Under the pieces are notes generated by a model. It was given only the letters and a program-made list of their open reading frames with translations. It searched no databases and was not told the DNA's origin. Positions 8,155-17,221 of a stretch of 64,000 bases of DNA are shown piece after piece. The DNA is from an uncultured Phycisphaerales bacterium (GTDB taxonomy: Bacteria; Planctomycetota; Phycisphaerae; Sedimentisphaerales; Anaerobacaceae), in assembly GCA_937927975.1 (NCBI GenBank), contig CALEZT010000291.1, positions 42,891 through 106,890 of the forward strand. Reading direction: 5' to 3'. The translations under genes were made by a program, and so were the position numbers. The number at the start of each line of letters is the position of its first letter. Position 1 is the stretch's first letter.

Positions 8155-9798
8155 GTGCCGGAAACCGTAGTAACTCGGTTCGCGCCGTCGCCGACAGGCT
8201 ATTTGCATATTGGAGGCGCCAGGACCGCTTTGTTCAATTGGCTGTGGGCCCGGCGGACGGGGGGCAAGTTCCTGCTGCGCATCGAGGATACCGATCTCAA
8301 GCGCAACACGCCGACTGCGACCGCGCAGGTGATGGCGGACCTGCGGTGGCTGGGGATCGACTGGGACGAGGGCCCTGAGGTCGGCGGTCCGAACGGCCCG
8401 TACCTCCAGTCGCAGCGACTCGACATCTACAACCGCTTCATCCGCCAGCTCCTCGACCAGGGCCGCGCGTACTACTGCTTCGAGACCGGCCAGGAACTCG
8501 ACGCCCTGCGGGCGGAGGCCGAGAAGCAGAAGAAGGGCTTCGTCTACCGCCGGCCGGAACGGCTGCCCACAGATCAGGACGCCGACAAGGCCCGCGCCGA
8601 GGGCCGGGACGTGACCGTCCGCTTCGCCATGCCGCAGACCGGCCCCATTGTCGTCGACGACATCATCCGCGGCCAAATCTCCTTCGACCCCGCCGAACTC
8701 GGCGACTTCATCATCCAAAAAAGCGACGGCTTCCCCACGTACCAATTTGCTGTGGTGATCGACGACTACCTGATGCAGGTCACGCACGTGCTTCGCGGCC
8801 AGGAGCACCTGATGAACACGCCGAGCCAAAAGGCCCTGTGGGAGGCCTTGTTCACAGATCGGCCGGTGCCTCAGTACGCCCACATGTCGGTCACGGTCTC
8901 CGACGCCGGCGGCAAGCTCTCCAAGCGCGAGCGCCCGCAGACGCTCCGCACCGCCCTGAAGGCCATGGCCAACGTCGACGCCGACAAGCTGGCCCAGGTC
9001 GGCTCCATCACGCCCGACGAGGTCCGCTCCTTCCTGGCCGGCGACACCACGCCCGACATGCCCGCGATCGACGCGATCGCCAAGCACCTCGGCGTACATC
9101 TGCCCGAGATCAACATCGTCGACTTCTTCCACAGCGGATATCTGCCCGAGACGATGGTCAACTTCATGGCCCTGCTCGGCTGGAACCCCGGCGACCAGCG
9201 GGAGATCATGGTCCTCGACGAGCTGATCCGCTCATTCGACCTGTCGCGTCTGACCAAGAGCAACAGCCTCTTCGACCGCAAGAAGCTCCTGGCCTTCAAC
9301 ACCGAGCACCTGCGACTGACCGCGCCGGAGAAGGTCCTCGCGCACTTCAAGGCCTACCTCCAATACGTCGGCTCGCCGGTCCAGAACGCCGACGACGCGA
9401 TGCTGGCGAGGATCATCAAGCTATGCGACGGGGCCCGAACCTTCGAGGACATCGAGCGAAAGAGCGTCTTCGTCTTCCTCGACGACGACCAGGTCGAGTT
9501 CGACGAGAAGGCGGTCCAGAAGGTGCTCATGAAAGACCGCGCCCTGGAGATCCTCCGCCAGGTCCGCGACGAGCTGGCGGCTCTGCCGGACCTCGGCGAG
9601 CACGCCATCGAAGAGATGCTCCGAAAGCTCGCGGAGACCCGCCAGGTCGGCCTGGGCAAGGTGGCTCAACCGCTCCGCGTGGCCCTGTGCGGCACGACGA
9701 TCAGCCTGCCGATCTTCGACTCGGTCAACCTGCTCGGCCGCGGTCGGACGCTCCGCCGAATCGATCTGACGCTCGAGAGGTTCAAGGCCCATGAGTAA
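8155..9798 (+). CDS. gltX: Glutamyl-tRNA synthetase
   Basis: 547 residues, GTG start with AGGAG at 8140-8144. It charges tRNA-Glu (possibly also tRNA-Gln) with glutamate in the cytoplasm. The class I HIGH signature is in RFAPSPTGYLHIGGARTALF (residues 8-27), the catalytic core contains LRIEDTDLKRN, and the KMSKS equivalent is KLSKRE. Between KLSKRE and GYLPETMVNFMALLGW there is an insertion of about 50 residues (ERPQTLRTAL to VDFFHSG) where many bacterial enzymes have about a dozen, which explains a length above the usual 470-490. The C-terminal anticodon-binding region is present. The insertion may be lineage-specific. Confidence 0.95.
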   Translation: MPETVVTRFAPSPTGYLHIGGARTALFNWLWARRTGGKFLLRIEDTDLKRNTPTATAQVMADLRWLGIDWDEGPEVGGPNGPYLQSQRLDIYNRFIRQLLDQGRAYYCFETGQELDALRAEAEKQKKGFVYRRPERLPTDQDADKARAEGRDVTVRFAMPQTGPIVVDDIIRGQISFDPAELGDFIIQKSDGFPTYQFAVVIDDYLMQVTHVLRGQEHLMNTPSQKALWEALFTDRPVPQYAHMSVTVSDAGGKLSKRERPQTLRTALKAMANVDADKLAQVGSITPDEVRSFLAGDTTPDMPAIDAIAKHLGVHLPEINIVDFFHSGYLPETMVNFMALLGWNPGDQREIMVLDELIRSFDLSRLTKSNSLFDRKKLLAFNTEHLRLTAPEKVLAHFKAYLQYVGSPVQNADDAMLARIIKLCDGARTFEDIERKSVFVFLDDDQVEFDEKAVQKVLMKDRALEILRQVRDELAALPDLGEHAIEEMLRKLAETRQVGLGKVAQPLRVALCGTTISLPIFDSVNLLGRGRTLRRIDLTLERFKAHE

Positions 9799-9835
9799 CC
9801 CGACCTTGTCACGGACATGGATGGCGGAATCGATC

Positions 9836-10051
9836 TCAGGGGCTCTGCCCCCGAACCCCCGAGATTTACCGCTTTGGGCCAATAGCATGACGGAAAGCGG
9901 GCACGCGACCCAAACGGCCGCACACAAGGAATTCGCAGGTCTGGCAGGACCGAGCCACAATGTCGTCGAAGAGCGGGAGGTCCGGGCTTGCACTCCTTAT
10001 CATGCTGCTGGCCTAAAGCGAAAAATGCCGGGGGATTGGGGGCAGAGCCCC
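9836..10051. mobile_element. MITE-like element with ~54-bp inverted arms
   Basis: Left arm CAGGGGCTCTGCCCCCGAAC and onward through CGCTTTGGGCCAATAGCATGA (9836-9890). The right arm TCATGCTGCTGGCCTAAAGC through GGGGGCAGAGCCCCC (9999-10051) is its reverse complement with a modest number of changes. The 108-base centre has no gene. The element fills most of the 316-base gap between gltX and the PfkB gene. Related copies lie at 51340-51520 and 52814-52968, with single arms at 5928-6134, 6547-6755 and about 53036. No transposase is present, so a non-autonomous element is the simplest reading. Confidence 0.6.
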
Positions 10052-10114
10052 CAAGTACGTCCGAGCCTACTCACGACCCTGTTTGGGTCACAGACAGAGG
10101 AGTGAACAGATAAC

Positions 10115-11020
10115 ATGCCACTACTGGTCACAGGCTCCATCGGAATCGACACCATCCGCACGCCGCACGGGGCCAGCGAGCGCTGTCTGGGCGGCTCCTC
10201 CGTCTACTTCAGCATGGCGGCCGGCCTGTTCGCTCCCGTGCGATTCGTCGGCGTCGTCGGCGAAGACTGCCCGTTCGATCTGCCGGAGGTGTTCAAAGGC
10301 CGCAACGTCGATCTGCGGGGCCTGGAGGTCCGCGCCGGCAGCAAGACCTTCGTCTGGCACGGGACCTACCACGACAACATGAACGACCGCACGACCGACC
10401 ACGTCGAGCTCAACGTGCTGCAGGAGGCCCCGCCCAAAGTCCCGGCGGTCTTCCGCGACAGCCGGTTCGTGTTCCTGGCCAACACCGCCCCCGCGCTCCA
10501 GATGGAGCTGCTGGGCCAGATCGCGGCGCCCGCCTTCGTGGCCGCCGACACGATGGACCTCTGGATCACCGGCGCCCTGCCCGACCTCAAGGCGCTGCTC
10601 CGGAAGATCCACTGCCTGATCGTCAACGACGAGGAGGCCAGGCTCCTGGCCGGCCGGCGCAATCTGATTGAGGCCGCCGGCGCTATCCTGGCGATGGGAC
10701 CGCGAATCGTCATCGTCAAGAAAGGCGAGGCGGGTTCGCTGATGTGCCTGGCCGACGGGAGCAAGTTCGTCCTGCCCGCCTATCCGGCCACCGAGGTCCG
10801 CGACCCGACCGGCGCAGGCGACAGCTTCGCCGGCGGATTCATGGGCTGCCTGGCCCAGGCGCAGACGACGGATTTCGCGACGCTCAAGACCGCAGTCGCC
10901 TACGGCACGGTCGTCGCGTCGTTCACGATCGCGGACTTCTCGCTGGCGGGCCTGGCCGCCGCGACGCGAACGGACGTCGACGCCCGCCTGAACCGGCTGC
11001 GGGATTGCACGCGGTTCTGA
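10115..11020 (+). CDS. PfkB-family carbohydrate/nucleoside kinase
   Basis: 301 residues. The second PfkB signature DPTGAGDSFAGGFMG is at about residues 229-243, with the catalytic Asp in GAGD. The N-terminal GGSSVYFSMAAGLF corresponds to the substrate-side glycine motif. The family phosphorylates sugars or nucleosides (ribokinase, adenosine kinase and relatives); the substrate cannot be assigned. ATG 10115 has GAGGAG at 10098-10103, spaced a little wide. The MITE-like element precedes it, so a promoter may lie in or just after that repeat. Confidence 0.85.
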   Translation: MPLLVTGSIGIDTIRTPHGASERCLGGSSVYFSMAAGLFAPVRFVGVVGEDCPFDLPEVFKGRNVDLRGLEVRAGSKTFVWHGTYHDNMNDRTTDHVELNVLQEAPPKVPAVFRDSRFVFLANTAPALQMELLGQIAAPAFVAADTMDLWITGALPDLKALLRKIHCLIVNDEEARLLAGRRNLIEAAGAILAMGPRIVIVKKGEAGSLMCLADGSKFVLPAYPATEVRDPTGAGDSFAGGFMGCLAQAQTTDFATLKTAVAYGTVVASFTIADFSLAGLAAATRTDVDARLNRLRDCTRF

Positions 11021-11088
11021 TCGGCACGAATGGAAAACGGTCTTGGAGTGTCGCAGGGCAGGGCCTGAAAGAATTCGCGACTTTGACG

Positions 11089-11117
11089 TTGACAGCCTCG
11101 CCCAGGACCGGTACATT
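11089..11117 (+). promoter_or_regulatory. Putative sigma70 promoter for thpR-recA
   Basis: TTGACA (11089-11094, perfect), 17-base spacer, TACATT (11112-11117, four of six). This is the only promoter-like signal seen upstream of recA; the thpR-recA gap is just 29 bases. No SOS-type operator is recognisable. Confidence 0.5.
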
Positions 11118-11140
11118 GCGAGAACAATGGATATTTGACC

Positions 11141-11713
11141 ATGCGTTGCTTCGTTGCCATCGACATTCCGAATGAGATCCGGGCCGAGCTGGCGGACCTG
11201 CAGAAGGACCTGGCCGGCCGGGTGGACGTCCATCGCGGCGACGCCAAGTGGGTCGAGCCCGAAGGGATGCACCTGACGCTCAAGTTCCTGGGCGAGGTCC
11301 CGGACAGCCAGGTCGTCGATGTGTGCAATATCGTCCGCGACGTGGCGGCCCGTCACAAGCCGTTCGACTTGCCCGTCGGCCAGGTCGGCTCCTTCGGCGG
11401 GCGCAGCGCCCGCGTCCTGTGGGTCGGCGCGGGATTGGATTGCCCCGAGCTGCTGGCCTTGCAGGAGGACCTGGAGAACGAATTCGACCTGGCCGGCTGG
11501 CCCAAAGAAGGCCGCCAGTTCTCGGGCCACCTGACGCTGTGTCGGATTCGCAACGTCAAGGCAGGGGAAAAGCTTGGCCGGGCGGCCGGCGAGTATGGCG
11601 ACTACGACCTGGGCGTCGTCCGAGCGACCGAGGTCTGCGTTTACGAGAGTCAGTTGCGGCCGGAGGGACCGATCTACACCCGAATGGGCCGCTTTGCGTT
11701 ACAGGACAAATAA
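11141..11713 (+). CDS. thpR: RNA 2',3'-cyclic phosphodiesterase (2H family)
   Basis: 190 residues, the usual size. Two HxTL catalytic motifs define the 2H phosphoesterase family: HLTLKFLG at about residues 44-51 and HLTLCRIR at about 130-137. The start MRCFVAIDIP is typical of ThpR/LigT. The enzyme opens 2',3'-cyclic phosphates on RNA; its physiological substrate is not settled even in model species. It is 29 bases upstream of recA, so the two are almost certainly co-transcribed. ThpR/LigT genes sit beside recA in other bacteria too, which supports the name. Confidence 0.92.
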   Translation: MRCFVAIDIPNEIRAELADLQKDLAGRVDVHRGDAKWVEPEGMHLTLKFLGEVPDSQVVDVCNIVRDVAARHKPFDLPVGQVGSFGGRSARVLWVGAGLDCPELLALQEDLENEFDLAGWPKEGRQFSGHLTLCRIRNVKAGEKLGRAAGEYGDYDLGVVRATEVCVYESQLRPEGPIYTRMGRFALQDK

Positions 11714-11742
11714 AGGAAGGCGAGACTTGTTGGAGGTAATCC

Positions 11743-12825
11743 ATGGCTAAGTCGAAGAAGGCAGCACCCACCATCTCTGCACCCGAAAGCGCCGCCGACG
11801 GCAAGCAGGCCGCTCTGCAGCGAGTGATCGCGCAGATCGAGAAGCAGTACGGCCAGGGCGCGATCATGCAGATGGACGAACAAAACTATGCCAAGATCGA
11901 GGGCATCAGCACCGGCGCCCTGTCCCTGGACATCGCGCTGGGCGGCGCGGGCATCCCGCGCGGCCGCATCACCGAATTGTTCGGGCCCGAATCCTCGGGC
12001 AAGACGACGCTGGCCTTGCACGTGATCGCCAGCGCCCAGAAGGCCGGCGGCGTGGCCGCGTTCATCGACGCAGAGCACGCGCTGGACACCACCTGGGCCA
12101 AGCGGCTGGGCGTCGACGTCAGCAGTCTGCTGGTCAGCCAGCCCGACACGGGCGAGCAGGCCCTCGAGATCGCCGAGATGCTCGTGTCCTCGAACTCCGT
12201 GGACGTGATCGTCATCGACTCGGTGGCCGCGCTGACCCCCAAGGCCGAGCTCGAAGGCGAGATGGGCGACAGCCACATGGGCCTGCAGGCCCGCCTGATG
12301 AGCCAGGCGATGCGAAAGCTCACCGGCATCATCTACAAGAGCAAGTGCGCCCTGGTCTTCATCAACCAGATCCGCATGAAGATCGGCGTCATGTTCGGCA
12401 ATCCCGAGACCACCACCGGCGGCAAGGCCCTGAAGTTCTACTGCTCGGTCCGCGTGGACCTGCGAAGGCTCAGCACGATCACCGACAACAACGGCGCGAT
12501 CGGCTCGCGCGTGCGGGGCCGGGTCGTGAAGAACAAGATCGCCCCGCCCTTCCGCGAGACCGAGTTCGACATCATGTTCGACAGCGGCATCAGCTACGAA
12601 GGCGACCTGCTGGACCTGGCGATCGGCGCGGACATCGTCCAGAAGAGCGGCGCGTGGATCAACTACGGCAGCTTCCGCCTGGGCCAGGGCCGCGAGAACG
12701 CCAAGAAGTACCTGATCGACTACCCCGAGGTCCGCAACGAGATCCGAGACAAGGTCATCGAAGCCAAGGGTCTCGTGCCGGTGACGAAACCGTCCTCCGA
12801 GGAGACCGCCGACGCCGAAGACTGA
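11743..12825 (+). CDS. recA: Recombinase RecA
   Basis: 360 residues. Walker [10 protein letters not shown] is at about residues 79-87, and the Walker B strand is [12 protein letters not shown]. The L1/L2 region includes [10 protein letters not shown] and [15 protein letters not shown]. It polymerises on single-stranded DNA, drives strand exchange and promotes LexA-type self-cleavage. GGAGGTAATCC at 11731-11741 is a textbook ribosome site for ATG 11743. The acidic tail EETADAED is typical. It is followed 36 bases later by a PHP-domain gene and then alaS. Confidence 0.98.
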   Translation: MAKSKKAAPTISAPESAADGKQAALQRVIAQIEKQYGQGAIMQMDEQNYAKIEGISTGALSLDIALGGAGIPRGRITELFGPESSGKTTLALHVIASAQKAGGVAAFIDAEHALDTTWAKRLGVDVSSLLVSQPDTGEQALEIAEMLVSSNSVDVIVIDSVAALTPKAELEGEMGDSHMGLQARLMSQAMRKLTGIIYKSKCALVFINQIRMKIGVMFGNPETTTGGKALKFYCSVRVDLRRLSTITDNNGAIGSRVRGRVVKNKIAPPFRETEFDIMFDSGISYEGDLLDLAIGADIVQKSGAWINYGSFRLGQGRENAKKYLIDYPEVRNEIRDKVIEAKGLVPVTKPSSEETADAED

Positions 12826-12861
12826 TCTTGCAGAGACATCCGACAGACAAGGTGAGCAACG

Positions 12862-14145
12862 ATGAGTGAACTGGGGAGACCGTCGCGAAGAGAGTTCTTG
12901 TGGATGCTGCCAGCCACGGGTTTGATCGTCAACGCCCCGGCCTGGGCCCAAAGCTCTGCCGGGGTGGATCGTTCCGGCGGTTCGCGCTGGTGGAAGGGCA
13001 ACCTGCACACCCACACCTTCTGGAGCGACGGCGACGACTTCCCCGAGACGGTCGTGCAGTGGTACAAGGACCATGACTACCATTTCCTGGCCCTCTCCGA
13101 TCACAACCGCCTCTCGATCGGCCAGCGTTGGATGGCGGTGACGGACAAGCAGCAGACGGCGTTCGAGAAGTACGCCGCCCGGTTCCCGGACCGCTGGATC
13201 GAGACCCGCAAGGACGAGAAGGGCCAGACCGAGGTCCGGCTCAAGCCTCTGTCCGAGCTGCGTTGCCTGTTCGAGCAGCCGGAGCAGTTCCTGCTGATCC
13301 AATCCGAGGAGATCACCGAGAAGGCCCACCTCAACGCGATCAACATTCTCGATCTGATCCCGCCCCAGGGCGGATCGACTATGGCCGAGATCCTGCAGAA
13401 CAACGTCGACGCGGTGCTCAAGCAGCAGAAGCAGACCGGACAGCCCATGCTGGTCACGATCAATCACCCCAACTTCCAGTGGGCTTTGGCCGCCGAGGAT
13501 ATGGCGCCGATCAAGGGGGCCCGGTTCTTCGAGGTCTACAACGCCCATGGGTCGGTGAACAACGAAGGCGACGAGCAGCGGGCGAGCACCGAGCGGATGT
13601 GGGACATCGTGCTGGCGACCAGGCTGTCGGGCTCCTCGCCCGAGATCCTGTACGGGGTCGCCACGGACGACGCGCACAACTACCACAAGTTCGAGCCCCG
13701 CGCCGCCAATCCCGGCCAGGCTTGGATCGTGGTCCGCAGCGACCGCCTGACGCCGGAATCCCTGATCCGGGCCATGGACGCAGGCGATTTCTACTGCTCC
13801 ACCGGCGTAACGCTGAAGGATTTCGCATTTCGAGACGGAACCCTGACGGTTCAGATCGCTCCCGAGCCCGGTGTATCGTACAAAGTCCAGTTCATCGGCA
13901 CCCGGCGAGGCTACGATCCGACCAGCCGGGAGGTTGCTAATGCCGAGGGCAAAACCGTCCGAACAACACGTAGCTACAGCCCCGAGATCGGGGCCGTGCT
14001 GGCCGAAGTCCAGGGCACGACCGGCAGTTACACGCTCAAGGGCGACGAACTGTACGTGCGGGCCAAGGTGATTTCGTCGCGTAGAAATGAAAAGTCCCAC
14101 GTGCCGGACGAGTTCGAGGCCGCGTGGGTACAACCAGTAAGGTAA
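12862..14145 (+). CDS. Exported PHP-domain phosphoesterase
   Basis: 427 residues. A Tat leader is present (SRREFLWMLPATGLIVNAPAWA). The PHP metal site is visible as NLHTHTFWSDG near residue 52, ALSDHN near 77, and later TINHPNF and ATDDAHNY. PHP proteins are metal-dependent phosphoesterases or similar hydrolases; being exported, this one would act outside the cytoplasm on an unknown phosphate ester. The last 100 residues look like a small beta domain (VSYKVQFIGTRRGYD). ATG 12862 has AAGGTGAG. It sits 36 bases behind recA, so it may share the transcript, although a recA link is not expected from function. Confidence 0.82.
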   Translation: MSELGRPSRREFLWMLPATGLIVNAPAWAQSSAGVDRSGGSRWWKGNLHTHTFWSDGDDFPETVVQWYKDHDYHFLALSDHNRLSIGQRWMAVTDKQQTAFEKYAARFPDRWIETRKDEKGQTEVRLKPLSELRCLFEQPEQFLLIQSEEITEKAHLNAINILDLIPPQGGSTMAEILQNNVDAVLKQQKQTGQPMLVTINHPNFQWALAAEDMAPIKGARFFEVYNAHGSVNNEGDEQRASTERMWDIVLATRLSGSSPEILYGVATDDAHNYHKFEPRAANPGQAWIVVRSDRLTPESLIRAMDAGDFYCSTGVTLKDFAFRDGTLTVQIAPEPGVSYKVQFIGTRRGYDPTSREVANAEGKTVRTTRSYSPEIGAVLAEVQGTTGSYTLKGDELYVRAKVISSRRNEKSHVPDEFEAAWVQPVR

Positions 14146-14146
14146 G

Positions 14147-14300
14147 AAAATCCGAAATTCGAAGCTCGAAATCCGAAACAAATTCAAATGACGAAAACCC
14201 AAATGACCGAAACGCTGCCGCCCATCCGGTGCTCCGTTTTGAATTTTGAGCTTCTGTCATTTGGGTTTGTTTCGGATTTCGAGTTTCGGATTTCGGATTT
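14147..14300. repeat. Inverted repeat with AAATCCGAAAYTCGAA arms before alaS
   Basis: Left part CGAAATCCGAAACAAATTC pairs with right part GTTTCGGATTTCGAGTTTCG. A second pairing CCAAATGAC/GTCATTTGG closes the loop side. AT-rich against the genome background. A shorter, single-arm relative (AATCTCAAATCTCAAATC) lies near 54370. Confidence 0.65.
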
Positions 14301-14343
14301 GGTCGTCTCCGATATGTGTCGTTGAAGAATGAGGTATAGTCTT

Positions 14344-17127
14344 GTGTTAACCGCTCGCGAAATCCGAAAGAGTTTCATCGACTTCTTCCTGAGCAAGGGC
14401 CACACCTTCGTGCCCAGTTCCCCGATCGTCCCGCACGGCGACGAGACGCTGCTGTTCGCCAACGCAGGCATGAACCAGTTCAAGGACATTTTTCTCGGAC
14501 TCAGGGCCCCCGACTGCCCCAGCGCGGTCAACAGCCAGAAGTGCCTCCGCGTCAGCGGCAAGCACAACGACCTCGAAGAAGTCGGCATGGACACCTACCA
14601 CCACACCTTCTTCGAAATGCTCGGCAACTGGTCGTTCAACGACTACTTCAAAGCCGAGGCGATCTCCTGGGCCTGGGAGCTGATGACCAAGGTCTGGGGC
14701 ATCAACCCCGACCAGCTCTACGCCAGCGTCTTTGCAGGCGATGAAAAAGACGGCATCCCGCGCGACGACGAAGCCGCCGGGCTCTGGACGAAACTGACGC
14801 CCATTCCGCCCGAACGCGTGATGGCCTTCGGCAAGAAGGAGAACTTCTGGGAGATGGGCGAGACGGGACCCTGCGGGCCTTGCAGCGAGATCCACATCGA
14901 TCTCGGTCCCGACCGCTGCGACAAGAAAGGTGTGCCCGGTCACGTCTGCCGCGTCAATGGCGACTGCGCCCGTTTCATCGAACTGTGGAACCTCGTGTTC
15001 ATCCAGTACAACCGCCAGACGTCCGGCGCCCTGGTGCCGCTGTCGGCCAAGTACATCGACACCGGCGCGGGGCTCGAACGCGTCGTCCGCGTGCTCCAGG
15101 ACAAGGGGAGCAACTACGACACGGACCTTTTCATGCCGATCATCCAGGCGACCGCGAAGATGAGCGGACACAAGTACACCTCCGTGCTCGGCAATAAGAC
15201 CGATAATGCGTTCCGCGTGATCGCGGACCACAGCCGGACGCTGGTTTTCGCCATCACCGACGGCGCGACGCCCTCCAACGAAGGGCGAGGCTACGTGATC
15301 CGGCGCATCCTCCGCCGGGCGGCGCGCTATGGGCGCGAGCTCGATCTGCGCGAGCCGTTCCTCTATAAGCTCGTGCCGGTGGTGGTTGAGTGCCTGGGCG
15401 AGGCGTTCCCCGAGATTCGCGCGCGGGCCGAGTATGTCACGACGGTAATCCAGGCGGAAGAGACCGGTTTCGGCCGGACCCTCGATCGCGGCCTGGAGAT
15501 CTTCAACACTGCGGCCTCCCGCGCGGCGGAAACGCCGACCAAGACCCTCACCGGCGACGACGCATTCCAGCTCTACGACACGTTCGGATTCCCGCCGGAC
15601 CTGACGGGGCTGCTGGCCCGCGAGAAGGGCCTGAGCGTCGACATCGACCGCTTCAACGAGTTGATGACCGAACAGAAGGAGCGGGCCCGCGCCGCGCAGA
15701 AGACCGATTCCCTGCTGGCGGGACTGGCCGACAGCGACCTGCCGGCCACGGAGGACCTGCACAAGTATCAGACCGACCGCTGCGACGCGAAGATCCTGGG
15801 CTGGATCGATTCGAGCGGCTTCAAGAAAGAAGGGACGCTCCCGACGAACGCTGAGATCGGCCTGCTGCTGGACCGTACGTGTTTCTACGCCGAGGCCGGC
15901 GGCCAGGTCGGCGACGTTGGCATAATCGAAACGCGGTCAGCTCGTGTCGAGGGCGTCCCGCCCTCGAATCGCGGGCAGGATGCCCGCGACACGATTACCG
16001 GTCCGGCATCCCGCTTCGTCGTCGAAGAGACCATGAAGGTCGGCCATACCGTGATCCATCGCGGCAAAGTCGCCGAGGGATCGCTTCGCGTCGGACAGAA
16101 TGTCAGCGCGGTGGTCAGTCCTGACCGCAACGCCACCAAGAAGAACCACACCGCGACGCACCTGCTCCAGTGGGCCCTTCAGCAAGTGCTCGGCAAATCC
16201 GTCGCCCAGCAGGGCAGCTACGTCGGGCCGGACTACCTGCGGTTCGACTTCACGTACCCGAAGGCCCCGACCGCCGAGGAATTGGCCAGAATCCAGCAGT
16301 TGGTCCGCGACAAGATCGCAGAGGATCTGCCCGTCGCGTGGACGGTCCTGCCCCGCGAGCAGGCCGAGAAACTCGGCGCGATGGCCCTGTTCGGCGAGAA
16401 GTACGGCGCGGAGGTCCGCATCGTCTGCGTCGGCGCCGCGGACGAAAGCCACATCGACGAGGCGTTCAGCCGGGAGTTCTGCGGCGGCACGCATGTGGAC
16501 CGGCTCGGCGTCATCGGCGGCATCAAGATCCTCAAGGAAGAGAGCGTCTCAGCAGGAGTGCGTCGAATCACCGCCCTGACGGGCCACGCCCTGACCGCGC
16601 ATCTGGAAAAAGCAGGCGACATCGTCGAGCAGCTCACGAGCCTGCTCCAGATCCCCGCGGACAAGCTGACCGAACGAATCGGGCAGATCGTCGAGGACAA
16701 CAAGAAGCTCGTCAAGCAGCTCAAGACCGCGTCGAAGGCGGGCGGACCCGACACGATGGCCGAGGCCAAGGCCCTCCTGGAAGCCGGCCGGAAGATCGGC
16801 GAGACCGCGGTCGTCGTCGGACGGCTCGCGACCACGTCGGTGGATCGAGCCCGCGAGGCGATCGACATGCTCAAGAAGAAGGCCAAGTCCGCGGTGGTCG
16901 TGCTGGCCTACGAAGAAGAGGGCAAAGTCATGCTGCTGGCGGGCGTCACCGACGACCTGATCAAGAAAATCAAGGCCGGCGACATCGTCAAGCAGATCGC
17001 CCCCATCGTCGACGGCGGCGGCGGCGGAAAGCCCCAACTGGCCCAAGCCGGCGGCAAGAACCCCGCCAAGATCGACGAGGCCCTGGCCAAAGCCACGGAG
17101 ATGGTCACGACCGCCTTGGCCGGATAG
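14344..17127 (+). CDS. alaS: Alanyl-tRNA synthetase with in-frame palindrome insertion
   Basis: 927 residues from GTG 14344, preferred because GAGGT at 14331-14335 is well spaced and families start near TAREIRKSFIDFF; ATG 14329 is the alternative. Class II aminoacylation core with GNWSFNDYFK and the GRGYVIRRILRRAARYG stretch; editing domain with HTATHLL (HxxxH) and CGGTHV (CxxxH) zinc and editing motifs; C-terminal C-Ala with a glycine-rich DGGGGGKPQLAQAGG. It charges tRNA-Ala and clears Ser/Gly errors. Between FYAEAGGQVGDVGII and SRFVVEETMK, at about residues 534-551, about 18 extra residues (VEGVPPSNRGQDARDT within) are encoded by a perfect palindromic element; normal enzymes have a short loop there. 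Confidence 0.96.
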   Translation: MLTAREIRKSFIDFFLSKGHTFVPSSPIVPHGDETLLFANAGMNQFKDIFLGLRAPDCPSAVNSQKCLRVSGKHNDLEEVGMDTYHHTFFEMLGNWSFNDYFKAEAISWAWELMTKVWGINPDQLYASVFAGDEKDGIPRDDEAAGLWTKLTPIPPERVMAFGKKENFWEMGETGPCGPCSEIHIDLGPDRCDKKGVPGHVCRVNGDCARFIELWNLVFIQYNRQTSGALVPLSAKYIDTGAGLERVVRVLQDKGSNYDTDLFMPIIQATAKMSGHKYTSVLGNKTDNAFRVIADHSRTLVFAITDGATPSNEGRGYVIRRILRRAARYGRELDLREPFLYKLVPVVVECLGEAFPEIRARAEYVTTVIQAEETGFGRTLDRGLEIFNTAASRAAETPTKTLTGDDAFQLYDTFGFPPDLTGLLAREKGLSVDIDRFNELMTEQKERARAAQKTDSLLAGLADSDLPATEDLHKYQTDRCDAKILGWIDSSGFKKEGTLPTNAEIGLLLDRTCFYAEAGGQVGDVGIIETRSARVEGVPPSNRGQDARDTITGPASRFVVEETMKVGHTVIHRGKVAEGSLRVGQNVSAVVSPDRNATKKNHTATHLLQWALQQVLGKSVAQQGSYVGPDYLRFDFTYPKAPTAEELARIQQLVRDKIAEDLPVAWTVLPREQAEKLGAMALFGEKYGAEVRIVCVGAADESHIDEAFSREFCGGTHVDRLGVIGGIKILKEESVSAGVRRITALTGHALTAHLEKAGDIVEQLTSLLQIPADKLTERIGQIVEDNKKLVKQLKTASKAGGPDTMAEAKALLEAGRKIGETAVVVGRLATTSVDRAREAIDMLKKKAKSAVVVLAYEEEGKVMLLAGVTDDLIKKIKAGDIVKQIAPIVDGGGGGKPQLAQAGGKNPAKIDEALAKATEMVTTALAG
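15942..15994. repeat. 53-bp palindromic element inside alaS
   Basis: Outer stem TCGTGTCG (15942-15949) pairs perfectly with CGACACGA (15987-15994). Inside are two perfect 8-bp hairpins with 3-base loops: CGAGGGCG-TCC-CGCCCTCG (overlapping the end of the outer arm) and CGCGGGCA-GGA-TGCCCGCG. The whole can fold as a three-way junction. It is read through in frame. This word type resembles a dispersed planctomycete repeat from memory. Confidence 0.85.
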
Positions 17128-17221
17128 ATCGGCGTCTTGGGCTGAAATGGTCTGAAGGAATCCGCTCGAAGTGCGTCTGTCCTGTTGAAGTAGTCAGGAT
17201 TCGCATCTTCGCGAGGGCCTT

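Noticed and set aside
9791..10105. 104-residue frame between gltX and the PfkB gene
   Set aside because: Covers the MITE-like element; translation is repeat-derived and no ribosome site is seen.
10121..11530. Long minus-strand frame opposite the PfkB and thpR genes
   Set aside because: Antisense shadow spanning two genes and their gap; low-complexity translation.
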